A DNA stretch of 64,000 nucleotides, taken from NCBI GenBank assembly GCA_900546395.1, contig URDD01000004.1, positions 1 through 64,000 on the forward strand. Direction: 5' to 3'. This DNA is from an uncultured Bacteroidales bacterium. GTDB lineage: Bacteria > Bacteroidota > Bacteroidia > Bacteroidales > UBA932. Below, in pieces: positions 54,785-63,703 of the stretch. The translations under genes were made by a program, and so were the position numbers. The notes under the pieces are model-generated. The model was not told the DNA's origin, searched no databases, and saw only the letters and a list, made by a program, of their open reading frames with translations. How positions within the stretch are numbered: the first letter of the stretch is position 1; every line of letters begins with the position of its first letter.

Positions 54785-56617
54785 ATGAATAAAAAGTTGA
54801 TTTACATATTGGCAGCAGCTCTGCCTCTGGCATATAGCACCTGTCAGATTCCGCTTCACGCCCAAGATTACGTAAGCACTCCAGTAACTGTATCCGCAGA
54901 AAAGGTAAAACTCGGCGGAAAACTTTTCTACTCTCATATAGTTCTGGAAAAACAGACCATATTTTCCATAAGCAAGGCATATAATACCACAGTAGATGAA
55001 ATTTATGCAGCCAATCCAGGACTGAAAGAATCGGGACTTAAGAAAAATGCAATAATTCTCATTCCAATAGCGGTAGAATCTGCAGCAAAATCAGCCACCA
55101 CGGAAGCTGCCTTAGAAACGAAATCTGCAGATGTGAGACAGGCAAAGCAGGAAAACACCTCTGCGAGTGTCTCAGAAAAACGAGAAAAGGAGGAAGATGA
55201 GGAAGAGCCGAAACAGGAGCGCCGGAAAAAAAACAAGACTGACAAAGACGATTTCATCATTCATACAGTCAGATGGTTTGAAGATCTGGATGTAATTTCT
55301 GAAAAATACGGAGTTCCTGTAGATATGATTATGGAAATCAACGGTCTTTCAGGCAGAAAACTCAAGAACAGACAAAAACTCAGAATTCCTGCAGACATTG
55401 ACAAATATCTGGAATCAAACAAACAGAATAATGCAAGCACTGCAAATGACAGGACAGAGAAGGAAATTTCAGGAACTGAAAAAAAGAGTTTGAAAGAAAC
55501 TCTTTTCCCGTCAAAAGAAAATATTCCGGCAGAAAAACTAAGACCTGCAATAAAAAACAATGAAGTAAATGTAGTACTCATGCTGCCATTCAATGCACAG
55601 GACTCTGCAGGATGCAGCAAAACAAGTTTCGATTTCTACAGCGGAGCGCTTATGGCGGCCAAGAAGGCAGGAGACAATGGGACCAATGTTGATTTGAGTG
55701 TATATGATGTAGCAGGCGGCAATATGCCCATTACGGTAGAGCGTCTTGAAAAGACAGATGTAGTGATAGGACCTGTTGCCCAAGGAGCGCTGGACAGGCT
55801 GCTTGAAATAACACCCCTAACTACATACGTAATATCTCCGCTTGACCACAGGGCTGAACACCTGGCATCTACACACAGAAATTTCATACAGGCACCGACT
55901 TCTTCTTCAATGCAGTATGCAGACATGATAAAATGGCTGTCAGACGAAAGGAATCCAGGAGATCAGGTTCTTGTAATATACGAAAAAGGAATCCGCAAAA
56001 GCCAGGATGCAGATATTCTGTCGCTGAAGCTTAAAGAAGCCGGTATTAACTACAACACATTCTCATACAGCATCCTTGAAGGCAGGAACATACTTGACTC
56101 TCTCAAGGGCAAAATGACACTTCAGAACACGAACAGGCTGATTATAGCATCTGAAAGCGAGGCTTTCGTCAATGATGTTGTAAGAAATATCAACCTTATG
56201 ATATACAATAAATACAAAACTGTCATTTACGCTCCATCACGCATAAGAAGTTTTGAAACCATAGAAGTAGAAAACCTGCATAATGCCAATCTTCATGTAA
56301 CTTCGGCATATTATGTCGATTACAGTGATCCTGAAGTAATGTCTTTCATTAAAGAATACAGAGCACTGTATAATGCAGAACCGTCCCCATTTGCATTCCA
56401 AGGGTACGACATTACACGATATTTCATTGATATCTGCGCCAAATACGGAGAAAACTGGTACGACTTCCTTCAAGATGAAAAAGGAAAAATGCTCCAATCT
56501 GATTTCAACTTCAAACGGGAAAGGGTAGGAATAGCAGATATCGGATATATAAATACGGCAGCCAAAAGAATCGTTTACGGACCGGACTACTCAATTACGC
56601 TTTCAAAAGGTCTCTAG
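54785..56617 (+). CDS. LysM protein with periplasmic-binding-protein-like C-terminal domain
   Basis: A 610-residue exported protein. It has a signal peptide (MNKKLIYILAAALPLAYSTC), one LysM domain (about 50-97), a Lys/Glu-rich charged linker (about 100-155) and a second LysM (about 158-205). A type 1 periplasmic-binding-protein-like domain (about 255-605) contains NVVLMLPFNAQDS, VVIGPVAQGALDRLLE and FAFQGYDITRYF. The layout recalls a peptidoglycan-bound, LpoA-like cell-wall regulator, but no enzyme motif is visible. The frame is open 43 codons upstream into the GT4 gene; the signal peptide fixes ATG 54785. Its last 23 bases overlap convergent recN. Confidence 0.85.
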   Translation: MNKKLIYILAAALPLAYSTCQIPLHAQDYVSTPVTVSAEKVKLGGKLFYSHIVLEKQTIFSISKAYNTTVDEIYAANPGLKESGLKKNAIILIPIAVESAAKSATTEAALETKSADVRQAKQENTSASVSEKREKEEDEEEPKQERRKKNKTDKDDFIIHTVRWFEDLDVISEKYGVPVDMIMEINGLSGRKLKNRQKLRIPADIDKYLESNKQNNASTANDRTEKEISGTEKKSLKETLFPSKENIPAEKLRPAIKNNEVNVVLMLPFNAQDSAGCSKTSFDFYSGALMAAKKAGDNGTNVDLSVYDVAGGNMPITVERLEKTDVVIGPVAQGALDRLLEITPLTTYVISPLDHRAEHLASTHRNFIQAPTSSSMQYADMIKWLSDERNPGDQVLVIYEKGIRKSQDADILSLKLKEAGINYNTFSYSILEGRNILDSLKGKMTLQNTNRLIIASESEAFVNDVVRNINLMIYNKYKTVIYAPSRIRSFETIEVENLHNANLHVTSAYYVDYSDPEVMSFIKEYRALYNAEPSPFAFQGYDITRYFIDICAKYGENWYDFLQDEKGKMLQSDFNFKRERVGIADIGYINTAAKRIVYGPDYSITLSKGL

Positions 56618-58277
56618 CATTTGCAATGGCAGCTTCAGAAAGAGAAGAGCCGCTCAACATACGTGCCAGTTCCATAACTCTCTGTTCATCAGAGAGTTTT
56701 TTTATTGTTGTCTCAGCAACTGAGGTTTCCGTATCAATAGTCTTTGATACAAGGTAGTGCGCATGTCCTTTAGCAGCTACCTGCGGCAAATGAGTAATTG
56801 CAAATACCTGCATAAAGTTCCCCATTCCGCAAATCATTGTTCCCATTTTGTCTGCGACACTCCCGGAAACACCTGTATCGATTTCATCAAAAATCATTGT
56901 AGGCATCTTGAAATACCTGGACATCAATGCTTTCATAGAGAGCATAATTCTGGACATCTCTCCTCCTGAAGCACATTTTGAAACATCAGACGGATTGCTT
57001 CCAGATGCTGAAAACCTGAACAGCACACTATCTGCGCCAGACGGGCCTGCCTCTGCCGGAAGCACATCTACAATAAATACCGAATAAGGCAGTTCCAGAA
57101 AACGGAGGTTCTCCTGAATGGCAGCAGCCAAAGACGGTGCCGCACTACAACGTGAGTCATGCAATTTTCCGGAAAGGACACTAATCCGTTCGGCCACTGC
57201 ATCCAATTCCTTTTTTCTTATGGAAAGTTCCTCCTGCAGAGAGGCTGAATCAGCAATTCCTGCAGAAAGGTTATCTTTCAGCGTCAACAATTCAGCTATA
57301 TTGTGGCAAGAATGCTTCTGCATCAGACCATAAAGCAAAGATATTCTGTCATCTACAGCCTGAAGCCTGTCCGGAGATACTTCTACAGAAGAACTCATAT
57401 CAGCTACCTCACTACAGATATCTTCAAGTTCATATCTGCACGACTCTACTCTGGAAGAAAGCCCTTCTGCCCCACCAATGAACACTGAAACCTTGTCAAG
57501 TTCCCTTTGCAGTTCTTTTAACAATGACAATACAGGCTTTGTGCCATCACTCTCATAGCCGTCACCTGAAAAAAGTGACTCTGCCACACACAAATGACTT
57601 TTGATTTCTTCAGCATTCGCCAGTTTTTTCTGCTCTTCTTCAAGTTCTTCAAGTTCGCCATCTCTCAGCTTTGCCTCATCCAGCTGCCGGAACTGAGACT
57701 CCATATATGCCTTTTCCGCATCTGACCTTGAAATACGCTCTGTCAGAGACTTGACATCAGAAATAAGCTTGTTGTACAGATTCCACTCTGACATGTATTC
57801 TGACAGAATATAACCATTTCCAGCATAACGGTCAAGAATCCCGAGCTGAAACTTCCTGTCAGAAAGAAGCATAGTCTGATGCTGGGAATGTATATCAATA
57901 AGTCCGGATGAAATCGCAGACAATGACGAAAGAGGGACAGGGCTGTCATTTATAAAAGCTCTGGAGCGCCCGCTTCTGCTGATGACTCTGCGCACCAGCA
58001 GATGGCCGTTCTCCCACTCTACATCATTTTCTTCTATCCTTGATCTTAAATCAGAGTTTTCAGAATCCACGTCAAACTCAGCCTCTACAACACAATTGTC
58101 AGCTGATGCACCTATAACAGAAGCATCAGCCCTGGCACCGAGTACCATAGACAACGCTCCTATGATTATTGACTTACCGGCACCGGTCTGTCCAGTTACA
58201 ATGACAAGGCCATCCGGAAAATCAATATCAAGAGCGTCAATAAGAATATAGTTCCTGACGTGAAGATTCCTAAGCAT
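56595..58277 (-). CDS. recN: DNA repair protein RecN
   Basis: An SMC-like ATPase that acts at double-strand breaks, 560 residues. It has the head start MLRNLHVRNYILIDALDIDF, Walker A GQTGAGKS (29-36), SGLIDIHSQHQTMLL, coiled-coil arms (about 165-365), and the second head half with signature KCASGGEMSRIMLSMK and Walker B PTMIFDEIDTGVSG. It is downstream of the omega-subunit gene (11 bases), in a bamD-rpoZ-recN order typical of the phylum, and overlaps the LysM gene tail to tail. Confidence 0.95.
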   Translation of the reverse strand: MLRNLHVRNYILIDALDIDFPDGLVIVTGQTGAGKSIIIGALSMVLGARADASVIGASADNCVVEAEFDVDSENSDLRSRIEENDVEWENGHLLVRRVISRSGRSRAFINDSPVPLSSLSAISSGLIDIHSQHQTMLLSDRKFQLGILDRYAGNGYILSEYMSEWNLYNKLISDVKSLTERISRSDAEKAYMESQFRQLDEAKLRDGELEELEEEQKKLANAEEIKSHLCVAESLFSGDGYESDGTKPVLSLLKELQRELDKVSVFIGGAEGLSSRVESCRYELEDICSEVADMSSSVEVSPDRLQAVDDRISLLYGLMQKHSCHNIAELLTLKDNLSAGIADSASLQEELSIRKKELDAVAERISVLSGKLHDSRCSAAPSLAAAIQENLRFLELPYSVFIVDVLPAEAGPSGADSVLFRFSASGSNPSDVSKCASGGEMSRIMLSMKALMSRYFKMPTMIFDEIDTGVSGSVADKMGTMICGMGNFMQVFAITHLPQVAAKGHAHYLVSKTIDTETSVAETTIKKLSDEQRVMELARMLSGSSLSEAAIANARDLLKA

Positions 58278-58288
58278 TACACGATATA

Positions 58289-58615
58289 TCAGTCGTTTGT
58301 ATTCTCCTGATTCTGCGCCATCCTATAGAAGACCTCTCCAGACTCAAATTCAGAAATAGCCACAAGAGAAGGCTTTGGCTGCTTTTCGTAATATTTGGAG
58401 ATTTCTATCTGTTCTCTGTTCTCGAACACCTCTTCCATAGTATCCCTGTCATTCTTGAAGTCTTCGAGTTTCTTGGTCAGCTCCTTTTTCTCCGCCATTG
58501 ATATCTGGTTTGCCCTTTTAGACAGAACAACTACTGTCTCATAGATATTTCCTGTTGGAGCTGCGAGATTGTTCAAATCGCGTGTGATTGTGTTTGTTGG
58601 AATTTTTTTCGTCAT
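58289..58615 (-). CDS. rpoZ: RNA polymerase omega subunit (Bacteroidetes type)
   Basis: A 108-residue omega-like subunit that aids RNA polymerase assembly. It matches the Bacteroidetes form: an NTITRDLNNLAAPTGNIYETVVVLSKRANQI core (the family's Arg-Ala-Asn-Gln segment), then a charged tail ending in an acidic QENTND. It lies between bamD and recN, its usual place in this phylum. Confidence 0.9.
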   Translation of the reverse strand: MTKKIPTNTITRDLNNLAAPTGNIYETVVVLSKRANQISMAEKKELTKKLEDFKNDRDTMEEVFENREQIEISKYYEKQPKPSLVAISEFESGEVFYRMAQNQENTND

Positions 58616-58660
58616 ATTAAAATTATTTTCAGGTCTCTACTAAATTATACCCGATGTTTC

Positions 58661-59647
58661 CTAACGTGTTTCATTTAATTTTGAATCCAGCCGGAAAAAA
58701 GGCTTTCTTTCCTTCTTTACTTCTGTTTCTGCCTTCTTCTGCTTTTCCATGCGCATGGTCTCCTTATCAAGTCGTTTCCGTTCCTTGACAAAATACTTTT
58801 CATCCACATCCTCAATAAGGCTGATATCGACCGGTCTGCCAAGAGCTTTCTGAGCCCTCTTATAGAGAATATCCAACTCCCTTCTGTACTTCGAATCCGG
58901 AAGTTCGCCTATAAAGTTGAGATAATCGTCTATAAATGTCAGGTATCTGTCTTTCTGTTTTGAATGGACACTCAGATATGCATACTTATATGAAGACATT
59001 GCAATATAATACAATATATCCTCCCTGTAAATATTGTCTGAATTTTCCTTCAAGACATTCCTCAAAGCTACTCTTGAAGCAATGTAGTCCTCCATCTTAT
59101 AATACAGCCTCGCTGCTTCATACGCCTTTTGGTCAAGCCTGCCGTTCAGATCTTCCAGCATCTCATTACATTTTTCAATATCTGGAGAATCCGGAGAATC
59201 AATCATAAACTCGTTTATTGCAGCAATCGCAACCCTGGTCGGAGTCTGGTCCAGCTCATATCTGTAAGTGGAACGGTACAGACAGTCCAGTCTGAGAAAA
59301 CTTGCCTGAGCGGCAAATGGGCTTCTCGGAAAATTCTCTATAAATTTAGAAAAGTTTGTCTCTGCCGTATAATAATCCTTAGCTCTGTAGTTGCTCAGTC
59401 CCCAATAAAACTGGACAGTATCGTCCCGCTCCGTTCCACCTGTCATAACAGACAATGATTCGAAAAGTGAGGCCGCCTTCGGATACTTTTCTTCTTCAAA
59501 GTATTGTAACGCCATCTTGTACTTGGCCTCAGAATCATTACTGTTCAGCAGCATCTCATACTGTGATTTACAGGAAACAGCAAGCAATACGGCCAAAATG
59601 GCCACTGCCATAAACCTGACTTTATTCATCGTCATCTTTATCATCAT
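58661..59647 (-). CDS. bamD: BamD-type outer-membrane assembly lipoprotein
   Basis: A 328-residue TPR lipoprotein of the BAM complex. The signal peptide ends in lipobox LLAVSC, then TPR units: YKMALQYFEEEKYPKAASLFESL, QFYWGLSNYRAKDYYTAETNFSKFIENFPRSPFAAQASFLRLDCLY, and YIAMSSYKYAYLSVHSKQKDRY. The C terminus is very basic (ERKRLDKETMRMEKQKKAETEVKKERK). Several Met codons start the frame; 59629 (MNKVRF) is a plausible alternative start, but a good AGGAGG lies before 59647. It is 25 bases downstream of trxB and 45 upstream of rpoZ. Confidence 0.93.
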   Translation of the reverse strand: MMIKMTMNKVRFMAVAILAVLLAVSCKSQYEMLLNSNDSEAKYKMALQYFEEEKYPKAASLFESLSVMTGGTERDDTVQFYWGLSNYRAKDYYTAETNFSKFIENFPRSPFAAQASFLRLDCLYRSTYRYELDQTPTRVAIAAINEFMIDSPDSPDIEKCNEMLEDLNGRLDQKAYEAARLYYKMEDYIASRVALRNVLKENSDNIYREDILYYIAMSSYKYAYLSVHSKQKDRYLTFIDDYLNFIGELPDSKYRRELDILYKRAQKALGRPVDISLIEDVDEKYFVKERKRLDKETMRMEKQKKAETEVKKERKPFFRLDSKLNETR

Positions 59648-59672
59648 TTAAATCTAAATCCTCCTAAGGAAA

Positions 59673-60599
59673 TCATTTGCTGTGAGACAGGAATTTCTCT
59701 GCATCCAGAGCAGCCCTGCATCCTGATGCCGCTGCTGTTATAGCCTGTCTGTAAACAGGATCCTGCACATCCCCCGCTGCAAAAACGCCTTCTACATTTG
59801 TTCTTGAAGTCTTGTCCTCTGTAATTATATAGCCGTTCTCATCAACATTTACCCACTTGCTGAAAAGTTCTGAATTAGGATGATGTCCTATCGCCAGGAA
59901 AAATCCATGTATTGCAATATCAAACTCAGTTCCATCCTTGCGCACAAGTCTTGCGCCCGTAACACCTGTCATATCACCAAGAATCTCCTTAGTGTTGCAG
60001 TTCCATAAAATCTCTATGTTAGACGTATTGCGCACCCTGTCCTGCATTGCCTCAGATGCTCTGAGAACGTCTCTGCGGACTATCATATAGACCTTTTCAC
60101 ATAATGAAGCAAGATATGTAGCCTCCTCACAGGCAGTATCTCCTCCTCCTACTACTGCGACCACCTTCTTTCTATAGAAAAAGCCGTCACATGTGGCACA
60201 GGCAGATACACCCATTCCCTTAAACTTTTCCTCAGAAGGCAGTCCCAGATATTTGGCCGTTGCCCCTGTTGCAATAATTACAGACTCAGCCTCAAATTCC
60301 CTTTCACCGTCAACTGTTATCCTGAACGGCCTTGAAGAAAAATCTGCTGCAGTCACGATTCCATTCCTAATATCAGCACCGAGCCTTACAGCCTGCGCTC
60401 TCATAGCATCCATAAGTCCCTGTCCTGCAATTCCGTTTTCAAATCCAGGATAATTCTCTATATCGGTAGTAGAAGTAAGTTGCCCGCCAGGCTGGATACC
60501 TTCATAAAGCACAGGAGTGATTCCTGCCCTGGAAAGATAAATGGCAGCAGTATATCCTGCAGGACCTCCGCCTATTATAAAACTCTTCACGTGTTCCAT
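59673..60599 (-). CDS. trxB: Thioredoxin reductase
   Basis: An NADPH-dependent flavoenzyme of 308 residues that reduces thioredoxin. It has FAD-binding FIIGGGPAGYTAAIYLSRAG, the redox-active CATC (about 133-136), NADPH-binding VAVVGGGDTACEEATYLA, and the C-terminal FAD segment VFAAGDVQDPVYRQAITAAASGCRAALD. It is the first gene of the trxB-bamD-rpoZ-recN minus-strand run. A TATATTTG box (60639-60646, minus strand) lies 40 bases upstream. Confidence 0.96.
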   Translation of the reverse strand: MEHVKSFIIGGGPAGYTAAIYLSRAGITPVLYEGIQPGGQLTSTTDIENYPGFENGIAGQGLMDAMRAQAVRLGADIRNGIVTAADFSSRPFRITVDGEREFEAESVIIATGATAKYLGLPSEEKFKGMGVSACATCDGFFYRKKVVAVVGGGDTACEEATYLASLCEKVYMIVRRDVLRASEAMQDRVRNTSNIEILWNCNTKEILGDMTGVTGARLVRKDGTEFDIAIHGFFLAIGHHPNSELFSKWVNVDENGYIITEDKTSRTNVEGVFAAGDVQDPVYRQAITAAASGCRAALDAEKFLSHSK

Positions 60600-60638
60600 T
60601 ATATCCTTAATTTTATATTATACAATCCGAGTAACTTG

Positions 60639-60646
60639 CAAATATA
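60639..60646 (-). promoter_or_regulatory. trxB -7 box
   Basis: TATATTTG on the minus strand, 40 bases from the start codon. No -33 TTTG at standard spacing. Confidence 0.5.
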
Positions 60647-60795
60647 ATGTTAAATTTTCAAAATTGCAGATTCTGGGGAACTGTTTTGGCTTTTTGACTT
60701 TTTTTTAATTTAATTCCGGATAACATCATGCAAGATTTACATTATTGCGGGTTTATTGTAGAGGAAAATATCAAAAAACTTTTAATGTCAAATAT

Positions 60796-61560
60796 ATGCT
60801 TAAGAAATTTAAATGGACAATAGCCGCAGGAATTGCAGCAATCCTGCCTGCGCTCAGTTCCTGTAACAAGGATAATGACTATGATTACTCACTCGCCCAG
60901 CCGAATGCAACAGTTACAGTCAAACCGCTGGACGGTAACAAATCATTTTATCTGCAACTGGATGACAAGACTACTCTCCAACCTGACAATATGGCGACAT
61001 CACCGTTCGGGGACAAAGAAGTAAGGGCTTTCATTAACTTCACCGACCTCAATCAGGAAGGCAACGGCTACACCAAGAAGGTAAAAGTAAACTGGATGAA
61101 AGAAATACTTACCAAAAACATGGTTAAAGACCTCGGAAGTGAAAACGACAGCAAATATGGCAACAATACTATTGAACTGATTGACAGTTGGGTAACAATA
61201 GTGGAAGATGGCTATATAACACTACAGTTCGTAGCCCCTGCAAGCCTCACAGGAAAAGCTCACGAAGTAAATCTTATATATGCAGGAACAGAAAAGGATC
61301 CATATATAGTCGAATTCAGGCACAATGCCCACGGAGACTATGGCTACGACATGGCATCAGGTTTTGTCGCATTCAGGCTTGATGGAAAGGACAGCGAACT
61401 TAAGCTACCTGATACGCAAGGCAAAACAGTTGACCTTACTTTCAAATATATGTCTTTCTCAGGACCGAAATCAATAAAATTCAAATACTGTACAAGAAAA
61501 ACAACAGAAACAGGCAAGCCTGAAACAGGCGATATCAGCCAAGTTATTTCACTGAAATAG
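60796..61560 (+). CDS. NigD-like lipoprotein
   Basis: A 254-residue lipoprotein of the NigD-like family, which is widespread in Bacteroidales. The signal peptide ends in lipobox ALSSC, followed by Asn/Asp-rich NKDNDYDY, then an N-terminal OB-like domain (ATVTVKPLDGNKSFYLQLDDKTTLQP) and a C-terminal beta domain with GYITLQFVAP and the end VDLTFKYMSFSGPKSIKFKY. The frame is open upstream to 60745; ATG 60796 starts the signal peptide. NigD was named from a Prevotella bacteriocin locus, but most copies, like this one, have no bacteriocin neighbour. It is 50 bases upstream of the sigma factor gene. Confidence 0.85.
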   Translation: MLKKFKWTIAAGIAAILPALSSCNKDNDYDYSLAQPNATVTVKPLDGNKSFYLQLDDKTTLQPDNMATSPFGDKEVRAFINFTDLNQEGNGYTKKVKVNWMKEILTKNMVKDLGSENDSKYGNNTIELIDSWVTIVEDGYITLQFVAPASLTGKAHEVNLIYAGTEKDPYIVEFRHNAHGDYGYDMASGFVAFRLDGKDSELKLPDTQGKTVDLTFKYMSFSGPKSIKFKYCTRKTTETGKPETGDISQVISLK

Positions 61561-61610
61561 ACTGACATCCGCAAGATGGCAAGATTCTTGAGAATATTGC
61601 CGCGTCGATT

Positions 61611-62168
61611 ATGGAAAAAAACAAGGAATCAGAACTATTGAATCTCATCAGAAAAGGCGACAGGTCTGCAATGTCAGACCTGTATCGTCTTAATATCGGG
61701 TTTCTGACAGCTCTGTGTTCCAGATATATAATTGACCGTGATGAAATAAGAGACACTCTACAGAACAGTTTCATAAAAATATTCTCATCAATTGACAAAT
61801 TCCAATACCGCGGACCAGGCTCTCTGAAGGCATGGATGAGCAGAATTGTTGTAAATGAATCTCTTAAAACCCTTTCCGGTCACCGGAAATACGACAAGTT
61901 TAAGGATGACTTCAAAACTGACATCAGAGAAACTGAAGAAGAGCCTCAGATTGAAGACATTCCTGCAAATATAATACAGGAAATGATCCGCGAACTTCCT
62001 GATGGATACAGGACCGTTTTCAACCTTTTCGTTTTCGAAGAAATGAGCCACAGGGAAATATCTGAAATTCTGGGAATCACAGAAAGCACATCCGCATCCC
62101 AATTTCACAGGGCAAGAAACATGCTTGCAAAAAAAATAAAAGACTACAGAAACAGGGAGAACTCTTGA
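61611..62168 (+). CDS. ECF-type sigma-70 factor
   Basis: A 185-residue extracytoplasmic-function sigma factor. Region 2 (about 15-75) has YRLNIGFLTALCSRYIIDRDEIRDTLQNSFIKIF, and region 4 (about 120-175) has LPDGYRTVFNLFVFEEMSHREISEILGITESTSASQFHRARNML. It is followed 2 bases after its stop by a membrane protein with anti-sigma layout. The pair matches the arrangement of sigma factors controlled by dual membrane-spanning anti-sigma proteins in Bacteroides. Target promoters are unknown. Confidence 0.93.
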   Translation: MEKNKESELLNLIRKGDRSAMSDLYRLNIGFLTALCSRYIIDRDEIRDTLQNSFIKIFSSIDKFQYRGPGSLKAWMSRIVVNESLKTLSGHRKYDKFKDDFKTDIRETEEEPQIEDIPANIIQEMIRELPDGYRTVFNLFVFEEMSHREISEILGITESTSASQFHRARNMLAKKIKDYRNRENS

Positions 62169-62170
62169 AT

Positions 62171-63463
62171 ATGAGCTACGACTGGAAAGACACAATAAGG
62201 CAAAAAATGTCCGGCTACACAGAAAATGAGCCGGATGGCCTGCTGCAAGACATTATGAAAGAGCTGGATACAATTCCTGCTATCGGCAAATCTGCAGCAA
62301 GAAATGGCAAGTCTTCAGGGAAAGCATCAGTTTTAAGGTTTACAGGTGCCTTTGCTGCCGCCGCTGCTTCAATAGCTCTGATAGCCACTTTATGGAACAA
62401 CACTCCGGATAGCAGAGAAATAAATGAAATAGCAGTAATAAAAAACAATTCTGAAGGGCAAATCGCAGAAGTAATTGATATACAGAAACATCCTGCAGAA
62501 GTAGAAAATCCGGCAATAATCCGGCACGATACCAGAAATAAGTTGTTCTCCGAAAGCGTGAAAGACGAATATATAAAAGAGTGTAACTTTGCGGAAAACC
62601 CGGCAACGGCAAAAGCTGATACGGTATCTGCCGTTCTCTGTAGCCAGCCGGATGCTATCCGGAAAAACACAAGTCCAGAGAGGCGGCATGAAAAAAATCA
62701 TAAAAGCTATAATCTGGATGACACCTGGGATGACAATTTCACTGATGAAGAAATAAAAAGAAAGAAAAGAAACTTCAGTACCGATATTTTCTATTCAAAC
62801 CTTTCAGGGTCGAATAATACCATAGCCGGATTCAGTACAATGAGACAACTCGGAGCGACTCCTTTCAGCGGTATTCCAGCCAGAGAATCAGTCAGCGCAA
62901 AACCAGGAGAAGGCGTAATGCTTATTACATCTGGAGAAAATTCAAATACCTCTGTAAAGCACAGACAGCCTGTCAGAGCAGGAGTCACTGTAAGATATAA
63001 CTTCACAAAATGCTGGGGAATAGAAACAGGGATTGTATATTCTTACCTGTCATCACGAATGGAAACGACAGAGTCCCAATACAAAAGCACAACTGAGCAA
63101 AAACTTCACTACATTGGAATTCCTGTCAGAGCCAGCTGGAGTTTTCTTAACAGGGAACATGTCTCCCTATACCTGAGTGCCGGCGGTATGCTGGAAAAGT
63201 GCATTGCAGGAAATGCAACTACAGACTACATATTAAACGGCAACAGCATAAGCAGCAACAAAGACAATATTTCAATAAAACCACTACAATGGTCTGTAAA
63301 TGCATCAGCAGGAGTACAGTGGAATATTACCGGAAATATAGGCATATATGCCGAACCTGGTATAAGTTATCATTTCGATGACGGAAGCAATATCAGTACA
63401 GCATACAAAGAAAAACCTCTAAACTTCAATATAGAAATAGGACTGAGGTTCTCCTTTGAATAA
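62171..63463 (+). CDS. Dual membrane-spanning anti-sigma-like protein (inner-membrane helix plus outer-membrane barrel)
   Basis: A 430-residue protein without a cleavable signal peptide. Residues 1-50 are cytoplasmic and anti-sigma-like (YDWKDTIRQKMSGYTENEPDGLLQDIMKELDTIP), followed by one membrane helix (about 55-76, Ala-rich). Residues 77 to about 265 form a long charged periplasmic linker, and about 266-430 is an outer-membrane beta-barrel of the PorT/OmpW-like style (AGVTVRYNFTKCWGIETGIVYSY to FNIEIGLRFSFE). The layout equals that reported for Bacteroides dual membrane-spanning anti-sigma factors, which link envelope state to a cognate sigma factor and affect vesicle formation. ATG 62171 is preferred over TTG 62165. 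Confidence 0.82.
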   Translation: MSYDWKDTIRQKMSGYTENEPDGLLQDIMKELDTIPAIGKSAARNGKSSGKASVLRFTGAFAAAAASIALIATLWNNTPDSREINEIAVIKNNSEGQIAEVIDIQKHPAEVENPAIIRHDTRNKLFSESVKDEYIKECNFAENPATAKADTVSAVLCSQPDAIRKNTSPERRHEKNHKSYNLDDTWDDNFTDEEIKRKKRNFSTDIFYSNLSGSNNTIAGFSTMRQLGATPFSGIPARESVSAKPGEGVMLITSGENSNTSVKHRQPVRAGVTVRYNFTKCWGIETGIVYSYLSSRMETTESQYKSTTEQKLHYIGIPVRASWSFLNREHVSLYLSAGGMLEKCIAGNATTDYILNGNSISSNKDNISIKPLQWSVNASAGVQWNITGNIGIYAEPGISYHFDDGSNISTAYKEKPLNFNIEIGLRFSFE

Positions 63464-63487
63464 TTTTAAAATTTTTCACAAAAAGTA

Positions 63488-63517
63488 TTGACAGTAATAA
63501 AATTTTTCTTACCTTTG
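63488..63517 (+). promoter_or_regulatory. tRNA-His promoter
   Basis: TTG at 63488-63490, a 19-base spacer, TACCTTTG at 63510-63517. It is 19 bases before the tRNA. Confidence 0.75.
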
Positions 63518-63535
63518 CATTCCCAAACAAAATAT

Positions 63536-63610
63536 GGTACCCATAGTTCAGTTGGTTAGAGCGTCAGATTGTGGTTCTGAATGTCGTCGGTTCGAATCCG
63601 ACTGGGTACC
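63536..63610 (+). tRNA. tRNA-His (GTG anticodon)
   Basis: A full cloverleaf: acceptor GTACCCA with TGGGTAC, D arm GTTC/GAGC, anticodon stem TCAGA/TCTGA enclosing TTGTGGT (anticodon GTG), and T arm GTCGG-TTCGAAT-CCGAC. The extra G at 63536 pairs with C73 (63610), the identity mark of tRNA-His. The 3' CCA is not encoded. Confidence 0.97.
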
Positions 63611-63614
63611 CTCA

Positions 63615-63648
63615 GAAAGAGACTGGTTATCCAGTCTCTTTTTGTTTT
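63615..63648 (+). terminator. Terminator after tRNA-His
   Basis: AGAGACTGG and CCAGTCTCT pair around TTAT, followed by TTTTTGTTTT, five bases after the tRNA. Confidence 0.9.
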
Positions 63649-63703
63649 ATGTATATACCTTTAGTGATGAACAACAAAAACAGGCTGACTAAAAAGGGAT
63701 CCG

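Noticed and set aside
34541..63696. 14-base match GGCTGACTAAAAAG at 34541-34554 and 63683-63696, considered as IS ends
   Set aside because: The first copy is the arm of a terminator. No inverted terminal repeat, target duplication or transposase is seen at either place.
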